A DNA stretch of 64,000 bases from Sphingomonas sp. Leaf32. Lineage in GTDB: Bacteria; Pseudomonadota; Alphaproteobacteria; Sphingomonadales; Sphingomonadaceae. Positions 52,639 through 61,212 of the stretch are shown here, piece after piece; the first letter of the stretch is position 1; every line of letters starts with the position of its first letter. Below the pieces are notes generated by a model. It ran no database searches, was not told where the DNA came from, and saw nothing but the letters and a program-made list of their open reading frames with translations. The translations under genes and the position numbers were made by a program. The DNA lies in assembly GCF_001421765.1 (NCBI RefSeq), contig NZ_LMLA01000001.1, forward strand, positions 62,001 to 126,000, written 5' to 3'.

Positions 52639-53541
52639 GTGTCCGCTCGAGCCGCATCGAACCCGTTGCGGGTCATGATGACCTGCTATCATACGGTCCA
52701 GATCGGCAAGACGATCCTGTGGGTCGCAGCGGACCTGATCGCCTTCTATGTGCTGGCGACGATCAAGCATCTGCCGGCGCAGGACATCGTGCTGGTGCTG
52801 ATGGGCGGCCTTGCCTGGCACGCGATCAGCGGCCTGGCGGTCGGGCAATGGCTGGAGCGTCGCGGCGGTAACGGACATGGCATCGCCATCGTTGCCGGTG
52901 CGGCGGCGCCCATCGCCTGCGCTGCTTTCGTGACGTCCCTGCTGCTAGCCGATGGTCATCCCTGGACAGCGCTGGCGGCGATGATGGTCAGTCGCAGCGC
53001 CTATGCGCTGTTTTCGACTGGCCCTGATCCGACGCATGGGGCGGCTGGGACGGCCAACCGTGCGCATCGTCGGAACCCGCATCTGTGGGGACAGATCGTG
53101 TCCCTCCTGCTCGGCCTGGGACTTGCGCCGTGGCTGGAGCCGGCAACGACGAATGGAGCGCTCGCCGTGCTCCTGTTGCATTTCTGTGCGACGCTGATGG
53201 TTGCGACTACCAACAAGGTTTCGCTGGCGCTGATCGCGCCGGGCGCGGCGCTCGCTACGCTGTCTGCCGGAAGGATTCTCGCCTCGATCCCGATGCCGGC
53301 ACGCTGGCGCGAGCAGCACGCAGGGCGCAAGCTCGTCGGCTCGACGCTGATCCTGTTGGCGGCGATCCTATTGCTGCCGGCGCGGCCCGGACCCGTGACA
53401 CTGTTCGCCTTAGGGCTCGCCAGTGGCTGGATCAACATCATGACTTGGGTCTGGCTTGGCCATGCCACCGACCACCCGCGCCCGTTCGGCTTGGCTGCGA
53501 TGATTGACAGACGTGCCGGGCACGACGCTCCGCCGCGTTAG
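52639..53541 (+). CDS. Multi-pass membrane protein, possible shortened MFS permease
   Basis: A 300-residue hydrophobic protein with about eight helices (for example TILWVAADLIAFYVLATI, IAIVAGAAAPIACAAFV, TLILLAAILLLP). The N-terminal TCYHTVQIGKTILWVAADL and the helix pairing recall one half of an MFS-like transporter, but family motifs are missing and length is ~100 residues short. A GTG start at 52639 follows the MBL gene by 20 bp, so they are likely co-transcribed. The end (DRRAGHDAPPR) is followed by gene-free, repeat-like sequence, so it may be truncated. Function unknown. Confidence 0.55.
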   Translation: MSARAASNPLRVMMTCYHTVQIGKTILWVAADLIAFYVLATIKHLPAQDIVLVLMGGLAWHAISGLAVGQWLERRGGNGHGIAIVAGAAAPIACAAFVTSLLLADGHPWTALAAMMVSRSAYALFSTGPDPTHGAAGTANRAHRRNPHLWGQIVSLLLGLGLAPWLEPATTNGALAVLLLHFCATLMVATTNKVSLALIAPGAALATLSAGRILASIPMPARWREQHAGRKLVGSTLILLAAILLLPARPGPVTLFALGLASGWINIMTWVWLGHATDHPRPFGLAAMIDRRAGHDAPPR

Positions 53542-54053
53542 CGGAGTGGCAAGTCCTCGCGATCTGAAGCCGCCGCACTCGAAGACCGGCCTGCATCGTG
53601 TAGAGAGCGGTTCGCGTCGGACTCGATGTTTTGTGACCAGTGCAGGCGTCTATAGACGCGCAAACTGCTCCGCTGGCGCTACTCATGCCGGCGTGGAAGG
53701 CTCTGTTTTGGCAGAACGGTGCGACCAGACCGCAGGAGTGGCTGGTTGGACCCAATGCACGAAACCGCTGCGCGGCAGTGGCGTTCTGGTGATGGTCGGC
53801 AGGTGAAGTAAGGGCGGGGTCAACCCCGCCCATTGCTGGTCCAACCCGGCAGCGAACGCTGCCGGAGTAGCGTAGCCGCGAAACGAATGTGACGCTCGGC
53901 GTTGTTGCCGTCTACGCAGACGTCAGTATCAGACAGGATCGGCAACCTACAGCTTCGCATAAATGTGGCGCGAGCTGGGTATCAAGGATCTACGACAGTA
54001 ACCCGTCGACGCCTTCCGCGAGCTCGTGCCCCCAAATGTTGTGAAACAGCTTC
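53542..54053. other. Gene-free stretch with hairpins
   Basis: No gene is supported in these 512 bp. A 9-bp stem (GGGCGGGGT/ACCCCGCCC) with a 2-base loop at 53812-53831, and GGCAGC/GCTGCC at about 53850-53865, could act as terminators. The minus strand around 53830-53910 reads as GNNAERHIRFAATLLRQRSL, which might be the tail of a lost transposase or other gene, but I cannot assign it. The stretch separates the ROK-linked cluster from the Lrp-linked cluster. Confidence 0.5.
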
Positions 54054-54542
54054 TCAATACTTGATCGCGGACGGTGGCGTGGCCCGGTCCAGCACCCGCC
54101 GCAGGACGAACGAGCTGCGTATCTTCGCGACATTCGGCAGGATCGATAGTTCCTGACGATAGGTTTCGTCATAATCTTCCAACGAGGTGACGTGAACCAG
54201 CGCCAGGAAATCGACGTCGCCCGAAACGAACCAGCATTTGGAAACCGCGGCGCAGCGCTGGATCGCCTGCTCGAACTCCCCGATCGCCCGGTCGGATTGC
54301 GAGGATAGCTCGATCTGGACGAGGATCAGCAATCCATACCCGATACGTTGCAGGTTGATGTCGGCGGAATAGCCGGCGATCACGCCGCTTTCCTCCATTT
54401 GCCGGCGGCGGCGCGCGACGGCATTGCTCGACAGCCCGGCTTCCTCGCCGATCGCGACATCGCTCGACCGCCCCTGCGACGAAAGCAAACGCAGGATGCG
54501 ATAATCGATTCGATCGAGATCAGCTACGTCGGTTTTCGTCAT
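54054..54542 (-). CDS. Lrp/AsnC-family transcriptional regulator
   Basis: A 162-residue regulator. The N-terminal helix-turn-helix is RIDYRILRLLSSQGRSSDVA, then AGLSSNAVARRRRQMEESGVI; the C-terminal RAM domain includes GDVDFLALVHVTSLEDYDETY. It is divergent from the TBDR at 54719, with a 176-bp gap, so it probably controls the receptor/protease/hydrolase group in response to amino acids. It is clearly different in sequence from the Lrp protein at 8604-9056. Confidence 0.92.
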   Translation of the reverse strand: MTKTDVADLDRIDYRILRLLSSQGRSSDVAIGEEAGLSSNAVARRRRQMEESGVIAGYSADINLQRIGYGLLILVQIELSSQSDRAIGEFEQAIQRCAAVSKCWFVSGDVDFLALVHVTSLEDYDETYRQELSILPNVAKIRSSFVLRRVLDRATPPSAIKY

Positions 54543-54718
54543 CCGATCATCCTTTTGCTACGATATCGTGCGCCGATAGGTCATTTTCGGGGAAAGATTG
54601 GTGAGAACCCCCGCATGTTTGGTGTTAGCAATTGCACAACGGAATCCGAAAGAGATTCCGCACCGCCAAAACGGCATCACGCAGGGGTGAAAGCAGTCAT
54701 GAAGCTGGGGGCTACATC

Positions 54719-57700
54719 ATGCGCTATCATACCGGAGTATCGTCGCTCGTTCTTGTCATCGCGCTGATCCACGGCACCGCCGCATCCGCGCAAACCACGC
54801 CGAAGCGCAGCGCGCAAAGCGCAGCGCCCGATCCCGTATCGGCCGACGCGGCACCGCTGCCCGGGACCGATCCGGTCGCGCCGGGCACCGACGACGACGC
54901 CATCGTCGTCACCGGATCGCGATTGCCGTCCGAATTCTCGCTGACCGCGCCGGTGCAGGTGATCCGCGCCGACAGCGCGGCCAATGCCGGGCTGGCCACC
55001 GCCGCGGAAATGGTCGCGCGATCGACGGCGGCGCTGGGCACGCAACAGGTCAACAACCAGATGGCGGCGACCGGGGCCGGCGGCATGGTCGTCAGCGGCG
55101 GTGCGAACGTCAGCACCATATCGCTGCGCAACCTGTCGGCGATCCGCACCCTGACCCTGCTGAACGGACAGCGCATCGCGCCGTCGGGCACCGGCAGCCA
55201 GGTCGCGCCGGTCGATTACAACGTCATCCCGGCGATCGCGCTCGACCGGGTCGAGGTGCTGACCACCGGCGCATCGTCGGTCTATGGATCGGACGCGATC
55301 GCGGGCGTCGTCAACGCGATCACCCGCAAGGGCGGCAACGGGCTGGAGATCGGCGGCTTCGGCCGCGTGTCGCAGGCGGGCGGCGGCGAGTATCTGAACG
55401 CCAACGCCTATTGGGGCCGCAACTACGAAAATTTCTATGCGTCGCTGGCGGTCGAATATGACCGGCAATACGAACTGAACCTGAAGGACCGGGCGGAAAC
55501 CGCCTGCGCGCAGGAATTCGTCTATTCCCCGACCAGCGGCGAGCGCGTCGATGCCCGCGACCGGTCGGGCAAGTTCCGCTGCTACAACCACAATCCGACC
55601 GGCATCTTCTTCGATCCCTATTGGTATGGCGGCAGCTTCACGCTCGATCCGGGCCGGGCGAACGGCCCCTATCCCGCCGCCGCGCTGAACCTGCAATCGC
55701 TCGCCAATCCCGCGACCGCGCCGCTGCGCGACTGGGTACGCACCAACCGCGCCGGCTTCCCCGACACCTTCGCCTATTCACCCAACACCAGCCGCGCCTA
55801 TGACGAAGCGGATTCGATCTCGCCGTACAGCCGGCTCAACGCGTTCTTCTCGGCCGGGTTCGACGTTGCGGGGCACAGCGAATTCTATCTGACCGGCCTC
55901 TATTCGCACCGTGAATCGACGTCCAACAGCTGGTATTTCCTCTATCCGCTGCTGGCGGCGACCAATCCCAACAACAGCGTCGGAGCGGCGCTGTTCGCCG
56001 CCAGCGGCGGCAATTCGCCCGGCGTCGTCGGGCCGCAGGTCGTGCGCCCGTTCCGCGCCGAACAGCGTGTCGACTTCGCCCAGGCCAGCTTCGGCCTGCG
56101 CGGTACCTTTACCGGCGGCGCGCTCAAAGGCTGGCGCTACGACGCCAATGCCCGGGTCGGCCTGTCGCGCGGCACCTATGGCCAGACCTTCTATTATCAG
56201 GACCGGCTGAACGCGGCGACCGCACCGGGCACCGCGTGCGACGCGCGCCAGATCACCATTTCCGGCCCGACGTCGTGCGTATCGATCCCGTGGCTGACCA
56301 AGCGGTTCCTCGTCGACCAGAACTGGAGCGATGCCGAACGCAACTTCCTCGAAGGCTATGAGGAAGGCCATACCCGCTACGACCAGTTCGCGCTGGAGGC
56401 GAGCCTGTCGGGTACGCTGTTCACGCTGCCCGCCGGCAACGTTGCGCTCGCGGTCGGCGGCACGGTCAGGACCGACGATCTCGACGACACGCCGGGCTAC
56501 AACGCGCGCAACCAGAATTACTTCGCCTTCTCCACCGCCGGGCGCACGGCGGGGTCGGACACGGTGCGCGAAGTGTATGGCGAACTGGGCGTGCCGCTGC
56601 TCGCCGGTCTGCCACTGATCCGCAGCCTGCAAGTGACCGCATCGGGCCGCTATACCGATTACAGCTCCTATGGATCGAACGGTACCTACCGGGTGGCGGG
56701 CGCGTGGGAGGTGGTGAAGCCGATCGCGCTGCGCGCCTCCTATGGCACGTCGTTCCGCGCGCCGACGATCTACGAACTCAACCTTGCCGACCAGACGTCG
56801 TTCTTCGGCTATACCGATCCGTGCCAGCGTTATGGCGAAGGGGCCAACGCGACCGTCGCCGCCAATTGCCGCGCCGATGGCTTCGCCCCCGACTTCACCC
56901 CCGCCAACATCACCTCGATCCGCGGGGTAAGCGGCGGTGGCGCGGGCAATCTGAAGGCGGAGACGTCGACCAGCCTCAACATTGGCATGGTGGTGCGCCC
57001 CGGTTTCGCCGGATTGCAGCTCGCGGTCGATTATTACGACATCCGCGTGCGCAACCAGGTGACGACCTTCGGCGTGTCGAACATCATCAGTAGCTGTTAC
57101 CGGCTGAGCGGCCCCGAGCGGCAGACCTTTTGTTCGCAGATCACCCGCGACCCGACGACGCGCGCGATCACCGAAGTGTCGAACCGCTATCTGAACCTTT
57201 CCGAACAGCGCGCGCGCGGTATCGACGTGGCGCTGCAACTCGCGGTGCCGCTGCCCGGCGAGGTCCGGCTGGGCTTCGAACTGCGCGGCACCCGCGCGCT
57301 CGAAACTTCGGTCACGCGCGACGCGCTGAGCGCGAAACTGGAGCGCAACGGCCTGTCGGGCTTCCCCGAACTCAGCGGCTATGCGGAGGCGAACCTGAGC
57401 TGGCGCAAGCTGAGCTGGTTCGTCGGCGCGAACTATATCGGGAAGGTCGACGACACCCGCTACTGGGCGGACGAGGAAGCGTTCGTTCCCGGCACCAACC
57501 ATTTCCGCTTCTACGGCGCCTATTCGGGCCGCAACGTCTATGGCAATTCCAACGACTTCGCCGAAGTGGTCGAGAAGCTGTCGGTGCCGGCCTATGTCAC
57601 CGCCTACACCTCGCTGCGCGCGCAGGTGCTGGAACGCACCAACCTGCAGATCGGCGTGACCAACCTGTTCGACCGGCGGCCGGCGGTGATCGGTCCCGAT

Positions 57701-57790
57701 GCCTTCACCTATCGCATCGGATCGGTCGCGGGGAACCAGTACAACCTGACCGGCCGGTCGTTCTTCGTCCGGTTGAAGCAGGGCTTCTGA
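54719..57790 (+). CDS. TonB-dependent receptor, peptide-type (with tricorn-like protease)
   Basis: A 1023-residue receptor. Signal peptide SSLVLVIALIHGTAASAQ, TonB box AIVVTGSRLPS, plug features TISLRNLSAIRTLTLLNGQR, IALDRVEVLTTGASSVYGSDAIAGVVNAITRK-type region, and a very long barrel with ASYGTSFRAPTIYELNLAD and a C-terminal FFVRLKQGF. It belongs to the same LNGQR/VNGRR class as the receptor at 11112. It precedes an exported tricorn-like protease by 57 bp and is divergent from an Lrp regulator, so uptake of peptides is the likely role. Start at ATG 54719 gives a clean signal peptide. Confidence 0.94.
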   Translation: MRYHTGVSSLVLVIALIHGTAASAQTTPKRSAQSAAPDPVSADAAPLPGTDPVAPGTDDDAIVVTGSRLPSEFSLTAPVQVIRADSAANAGLATAAEMVARSTAALGTQQVNNQMAATGAGGMVVSGGANVSTISLRNLSAIRTLTLLNGQRIAPSGTGSQVAPVDYNVIPAIALDRVEVLTTGASSVYGSDAIAGVVNAITRKGGNGLEIGGFGRVSQAGGGEYLNANAYWGRNYENFYASLAVEYDRQYELNLKDRAETACAQEFVYSPTSGERVDARDRSGKFRCYNHNPTGIFFDPYWYGGSFTLDPGRANGPYPAAALNLQSLANPATAPLRDWVRTNRAGFPDTFAYSPNTSRAYDEADSISPYSRLNAFFSAGFDVAGHSEFYLTGLYSHRESTSNSWYFLYPLLAATNPNNSVGAALFAASGGNSPGVVGPQVVRPFRAEQRVDFAQASFGLRGTFTGGALKGWRYDANARVGLSRGTYGQTFYYQDRLNAATAPGTACDARQITISGPTSCVSIPWLTKRFLVDQNWSDAERNFLEGYEEGHTRYDQFALEASLSGTLFTLPAGNVALAVGGTVRTDDLDDTPGYNARNQNYFAFSTAGRTAGSDTVREVYGELGVPLLAGLPLIRSLQVTASGRYTDYSSYGSNGTYRVAGAWEVVKPIALRASYGTSFRAPTIYELNLADQTSFFGYTDPCQRYGEGANATVAANCRADGFAPDFTPANITSIRGVSGGGAGNLKAETSTSLNIGMVVRPGFAGLQLAVDYYDIRVRNQVTTFGVSNIISSCYRLSGPERQTFCSQITRDPTTRAITEVSNRYLNLSEQRARGIDVALQLAVPLPGEVRLGFELRGTRALETSVTRDALSAKLERNGLSGFPELSGYAEANLSWRKLSWFVGANYIGKVDDTRYWADEEAFVPGTNHFRFYGAYSGRNVYGNSNDFAEVVEKLSVPAYVTAYTSLRAQVLERTNLQIGVTNLFDRRPAVIGPDAFTYRIGSVAGNQYNLTGRSFFVRLKQGF

Positions 57791-57797
57791 TCCGCGG

Positions 57798-57827
57798 GGG
57801 ACCGGGCGTGGCAACGCGCCCGGTCCC
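57798..57827 (+). terminator. Hairpin after the TBDR gene
   Basis: An 11-bp stem (GGGACCGGGCG at 57798-57808 with CGCCCGGTCCC at 57817-57827) encloses eight bases, directly after the receptor stop. There is no long T-tract. It may lower read-through into the protease gene or protect the receptor mRNA 3' end, giving more receptor than protease. Confidence 0.5.
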
Positions 57828-57847
57828 TTGCCAGTACCACGTTTCGC

Positions 57848-60800
57848 ATGGATGTTGCCCGCATGATCGCTCGCCTCGCCGCCCTGTTGCTGGCCACCGC
57901 CGCCGTACCGCTCGCCGCACAGGACCCCGCCGCCCCGGCACCGCGACCGATGCTTTCCGAACCGGCGCTGTCGCCCGACGGAACGACGATCGCGTTCGTG
58001 TCGGGCGGTGACATCTGGGAAGTGCCCGCCACCGGCGGGATCGCCCGCCTGCTCGTGACCGATCCGGCGACCGAAGGGCGGCCACGCTATTCGCCCGACG
58101 GCCACCGCCTCGCCTTCACCTCCAACCGGGGCGGCAGCACCAACATCCACGTCCTGAACCTCGATAGCGGGACGATCACCCGGCTGACCTATGCCGAGGC
58201 GAACGAGGAACTGGACGGCTGGTCGAGCGACGGACAATGGCTCTATTTCGCGTCGAGCGCGGGCGACGTCGCGCGCCAGAGCGACATTTTCCGGGTGCCT
58301 GTAGCGGGCGGCACGCCGCAACCGGTCAGCGGCGAACGCTACCTCTCCGAGTTTCAGGCGGCGCCCGCGCCCGATAGCGGCCGGATCGCGCTGGTCGCGC
58401 GCGGCATCGCCAATGCGCAATGGTGGCGCAACGGCCACAGCCATATCGACGAGAACGAAATCTGGCTGAAACAGGCGGACGGCACCGGAGCCTATCGCCT
58501 GCTGCTGGGCGACGGGGCCAAGCACGCATGGCCGATCTGGTCGGCCGATGGCGGTGCGATCACCTATATGAGCGACCGCGACGGCACCGAGAATCTGTGG
58601 CGGGTCGCGTTGACGCCCGGCGCGGTGCCGCAACAACTGACCCGCTTCACCGACGGCCGGCTGCTCTTCCCCTCGGGCGCGCGTGCGGGCGGCGACATCG
58701 TGTTCGAACGCGACATGGGCGTATGGCGGTTCGATGCCGCGACGGGCACGGCGGCCCCGGTGCCGATCCGCCTGCGCGGTGCCCCTGCCGCCGAACCGCG
58801 CGGCCACCAACGCTTCGCCCGCTTCGATCGCATGGCGCTGTCGCCGGACGGGCGCAAGGTCGCCCTGATCGCGCATGGCGAGGTGTTCGCCGCCGCGGCC
58901 AAGGATGGCGGCCCGGCGCAGCGCATCACCACCAGCCTCGCCGCCGAGCGCGAAGTCGCATGGTCGCCCGATTCCCGCCGGCTGCTTTACGTCACCGAAG
59001 CGGGGCAGGATCGCCGCCTTGCGCTCAGCGACATCGCCGGCGGGCGCGAAACCATGCTGACCGGGGCCGGCGTCGCCGTCGCGCCGGCATGGTCGGGCGA
59101 CGGCCGCGCCATCGCCTATGTCCGCAACCGCCGCGAATTGCGCGTCTATCGCCCGGCACAGGGCAAGGTGGCGGCCAGCGACACGCTGCTGTTCACCGGC
59201 GCGCTAGCGGTGGAGGAGGACGGGCCGCGCCCGGTATGGTCGCCCGATGGCGCGTGGATCGCCTTTCCGGTGCGCGATGCGCGGTCGTTCGTGAACGTCC
59301 ATGTAGTGCCGGCGACGGGCGGCGAGGCGCGGCAGGTCGGGTTCCTGGCCAATGGCTGGCTGGGACAGATCGCATGGTCGCCCGACGGCAGCTACATCCT
59401 GTTCGACACCGCGCAGCGGACCGAACCGTCGCGCATCGTCCGCATCGACCTGATCCCCCGCGTGCCGCGCTATCGCGAGGATCTGTTCCGCGGGCTGTTC
59501 GACGATACCCCCGACGCGAAGCCCGATGCCGCCAAGGCCGCCACGCCGAAACCCGTCGCCGATGCCGCCCCGGTCCGCCCGGCGGTACGGATCGTTTGGG
59601 ACGGCCTGCGCGATCGGGCCAGCGTGCTGCCGTTGGGGATGAGCGCCGAGGCCCCGGTGATCGCCGCCGACGGCAAGACGCTGGTGTTCCGCGCGCAGGA
59701 ACGCGAACGCGACAACCTGTATCGCTACAGCCTCGACGAACAGGCCGCCACGCCGCCGTCGGCGCAACAGATCACCGCCACCGACCGGCCCAAGGGCGAT
59801 TTCGACCTGTCGGGCGACGGCAAGCTGCTGGCATGGCTGGAGGACGGACGGGTGATGACCACGCCGCTCGCCGAACCGAAGCCGCAGATGGTCGAGATCG
59901 GCGCGGAAATGGACGTCGATTTCGCCGCCGAACGCGGCATCGTGTTCGATCAGGCATGGGGCACGCTCGATCGCGGCTTCTTCGATCCCGGCTTCACCGG
60001 ACACGACTGGCGCGCGATCGGCGCGCGCTTCCGTCCCTATGCGCTGGCGGCGGCGACGCCCGACGAACTGCGCCGCGTCATCAACCTGATGTTCGGCGAA
60101 CTGAATGCGTCGCATATGGGCATCAACCGTCCGATGCGCGGCGACGGCGCATTGCCGGTCGACCGGGTCGGCAATCTCGGCGTCACCTTCGATACCGCTG
60201 CCGCCGAGGCGGGACGCGGGCTGATCGTCGCGACGCTGGTGCCCAACGGCCCGGCGGCGGTCAGCGCCGCGATCGCGCCGGGCGACCGGATCGTCGCGAT
60301 CGACGGGGTGGCTATCGGCCCGCATGACAATCTCGATGCGTTGCTCGACCACCGGGTCGGCGACCGGGTGACGCTGACGATCGATCGCGGCGGCACGCGC
60401 CGCCAGACGGTGGTCCGCCCAGTTTCTGCCAGCGTCGCCGCCGGGCTGCGCTATCGGGCATGGGTGGCGGAGCGGCGAGCGATGACCGAACGGCTGTCGG
60501 CCGGGCGATTGGGCTATGTCCACATCCCCGACATGTCGGCGGAATCCTTGACGCAGCTCTATCTCGACCTCGACGCCACCAATCAGGCGCGGCGGGGGGT
60601 GGTGATCGACCTGCGCCACAATGACGGCGGGTTCGTCAACGGCTATGCGCTCGACGTGTTCGCGCGGCGCAACTTCCTGACCATGCAGACCCGCGACCGG
60701 CCACCGGTCCCCAGTCGCCAGGCGCTGGGCCAGCGCGCGCTGGGGCTGCCGACGGTGCTGCTGACCGACGAATCGTCGCTCTCCGACGCGGAGGATTTCA

Positions 60801-61060
60801 CCGAGGGCTATCGAACGCTAGGGCTCGGCAAGGTCGTCGGCCAACCCACGGCGGGCTGGATCATCTATACCAGCCCGACGGCGCTGCTCGACGGATCGAT
60901 CATGCGGGTGCCGCACACCCGCATCCGCGATACCGCCGGCAACGACCTCGAAATGCACCCGCGTCCGGTGGATGTCGACGTCACCCGCCCGCTTGGCGAA
61001 AGCGGCGATGCGCAGCTGATGAAAGGCATCGAAGTGCTGGACGAAAGGATCGGCGGATAG
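57848..61060 (+). CDS. Exported tricorn-like S41 protease
   Basis: A 1070-residue protein with signal peptide (MIARLAALLLATAAVPLAAQ; ATG 57848 or 57863). Residues ~35-690 are two beta-propeller regions of TolB/WD40-like repeats (LSPDGTTIAFVSGGDIW, YSPDGHRLAFTSNRGG, WSPDGSYILFDT). Then come a tricorn core-like segment (FDQAWGTLDRGFFDPGFTGHDW), a PDZ domain (GLIVATLVPNGPAAVSAAIAPGDRIVAIDG) and an S41 domain with H756 in ASHMGIN and the serine region DESSLSDAE (974-982). Tricorn-type enzymes cut oligopeptides into short peptides. It follows the TBDR and precedes a serine hydrolase; together they suggest periplasmic peptide processing. Confidence 0.9.
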   Translation: MDVARMIARLAALLLATAAVPLAAQDPAAPAPRPMLSEPALSPDGTTIAFVSGGDIWEVPATGGIARLLVTDPATEGRPRYSPDGHRLAFTSNRGGSTNIHVLNLDSGTITRLTYAEANEELDGWSSDGQWLYFASSAGDVARQSDIFRVPVAGGTPQPVSGERYLSEFQAAPAPDSGRIALVARGIANAQWWRNGHSHIDENEIWLKQADGTGAYRLLLGDGAKHAWPIWSADGGAITYMSDRDGTENLWRVALTPGAVPQQLTRFTDGRLLFPSGARAGGDIVFERDMGVWRFDAATGTAAPVPIRLRGAPAAEPRGHQRFARFDRMALSPDGRKVALIAHGEVFAAAAKDGGPAQRITTSLAAEREVAWSPDSRRLLYVTEAGQDRRLALSDIAGGRETMLTGAGVAVAPAWSGDGRAIAYVRNRRELRVYRPAQGKVAASDTLLFTGALAVEEDGPRPVWSPDGAWIAFPVRDARSFVNVHVVPATGGEARQVGFLANGWLGQIAWSPDGSYILFDTAQRTEPSRIVRIDLIPRVPRYREDLFRGLFDDTPDAKPDAAKAATPKPVADAAPVRPAVRIVWDGLRDRASVLPLGMSAEAPVIAADGKTLVFRAQERERDNLYRYSLDEQAATPPSAQQITATDRPKGDFDLSGDGKLLAWLEDGRVMTTPLAEPKPQMVEIGAEMDVDFAAERGIVFDQAWGTLDRGFFDPGFTGHDWRAIGARFRPYALAAATPDELRRVINLMFGELNASHMGINRPMRGDGALPVDRVGNLGVTFDTAAAEAGRGLIVATLVPNGPAAVSAAIAPGDRIVAIDGVAIGPHDNLDALLDHRVGDRVTLTIDRGGTRRQTVVRPVSASVAAGLRYRAWVAERRAMTERLSAGRLGYVHIPDMSAESLTQLYLDLDATNQARRGVVIDLRHNDGGFVNGYALDVFARRNFLTMQTRDRPPVPSRQALGQRALGLPTVLLTDESSLSDAEDFTEGYRTLGLGKVVGQPTAGWIIYTSPTALLDGSIMRVPHTRIRDTAGNDLEMHPRPVDVDVTRPLGESGDAQLMKGIEVLDERIGG

Positions 61061-61212
61061 CGTGGGCAGCGCCCGTGCGCCGGATCGTCCGCCGGAGTTG
61101 GCCCAGGACCGATCGGGACAACCTCAGGTGCATCGACGGCTCGACAGGTTCGGTTGGCAGCGGACAACCCAGCGGCTACCCTCCCAAATCTATTTTGCGC
61201 ACGGGGGACGGA

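Noticed and set aside
53438..53833. A 131-residue minus-strand frame and overlapping plus-strand frames in the gap
   Set aside because: No ribosome site, low-complexity composition and no recognisable domain.
55778..58876. A 1032-residue open frame on the minus strand
   Set aside because: It is antisense to the TBDR and tricorn-like genes, has Arg/His-rich sequence with no domain, and follows from high-GC codon bias leaving the opposite strand open.
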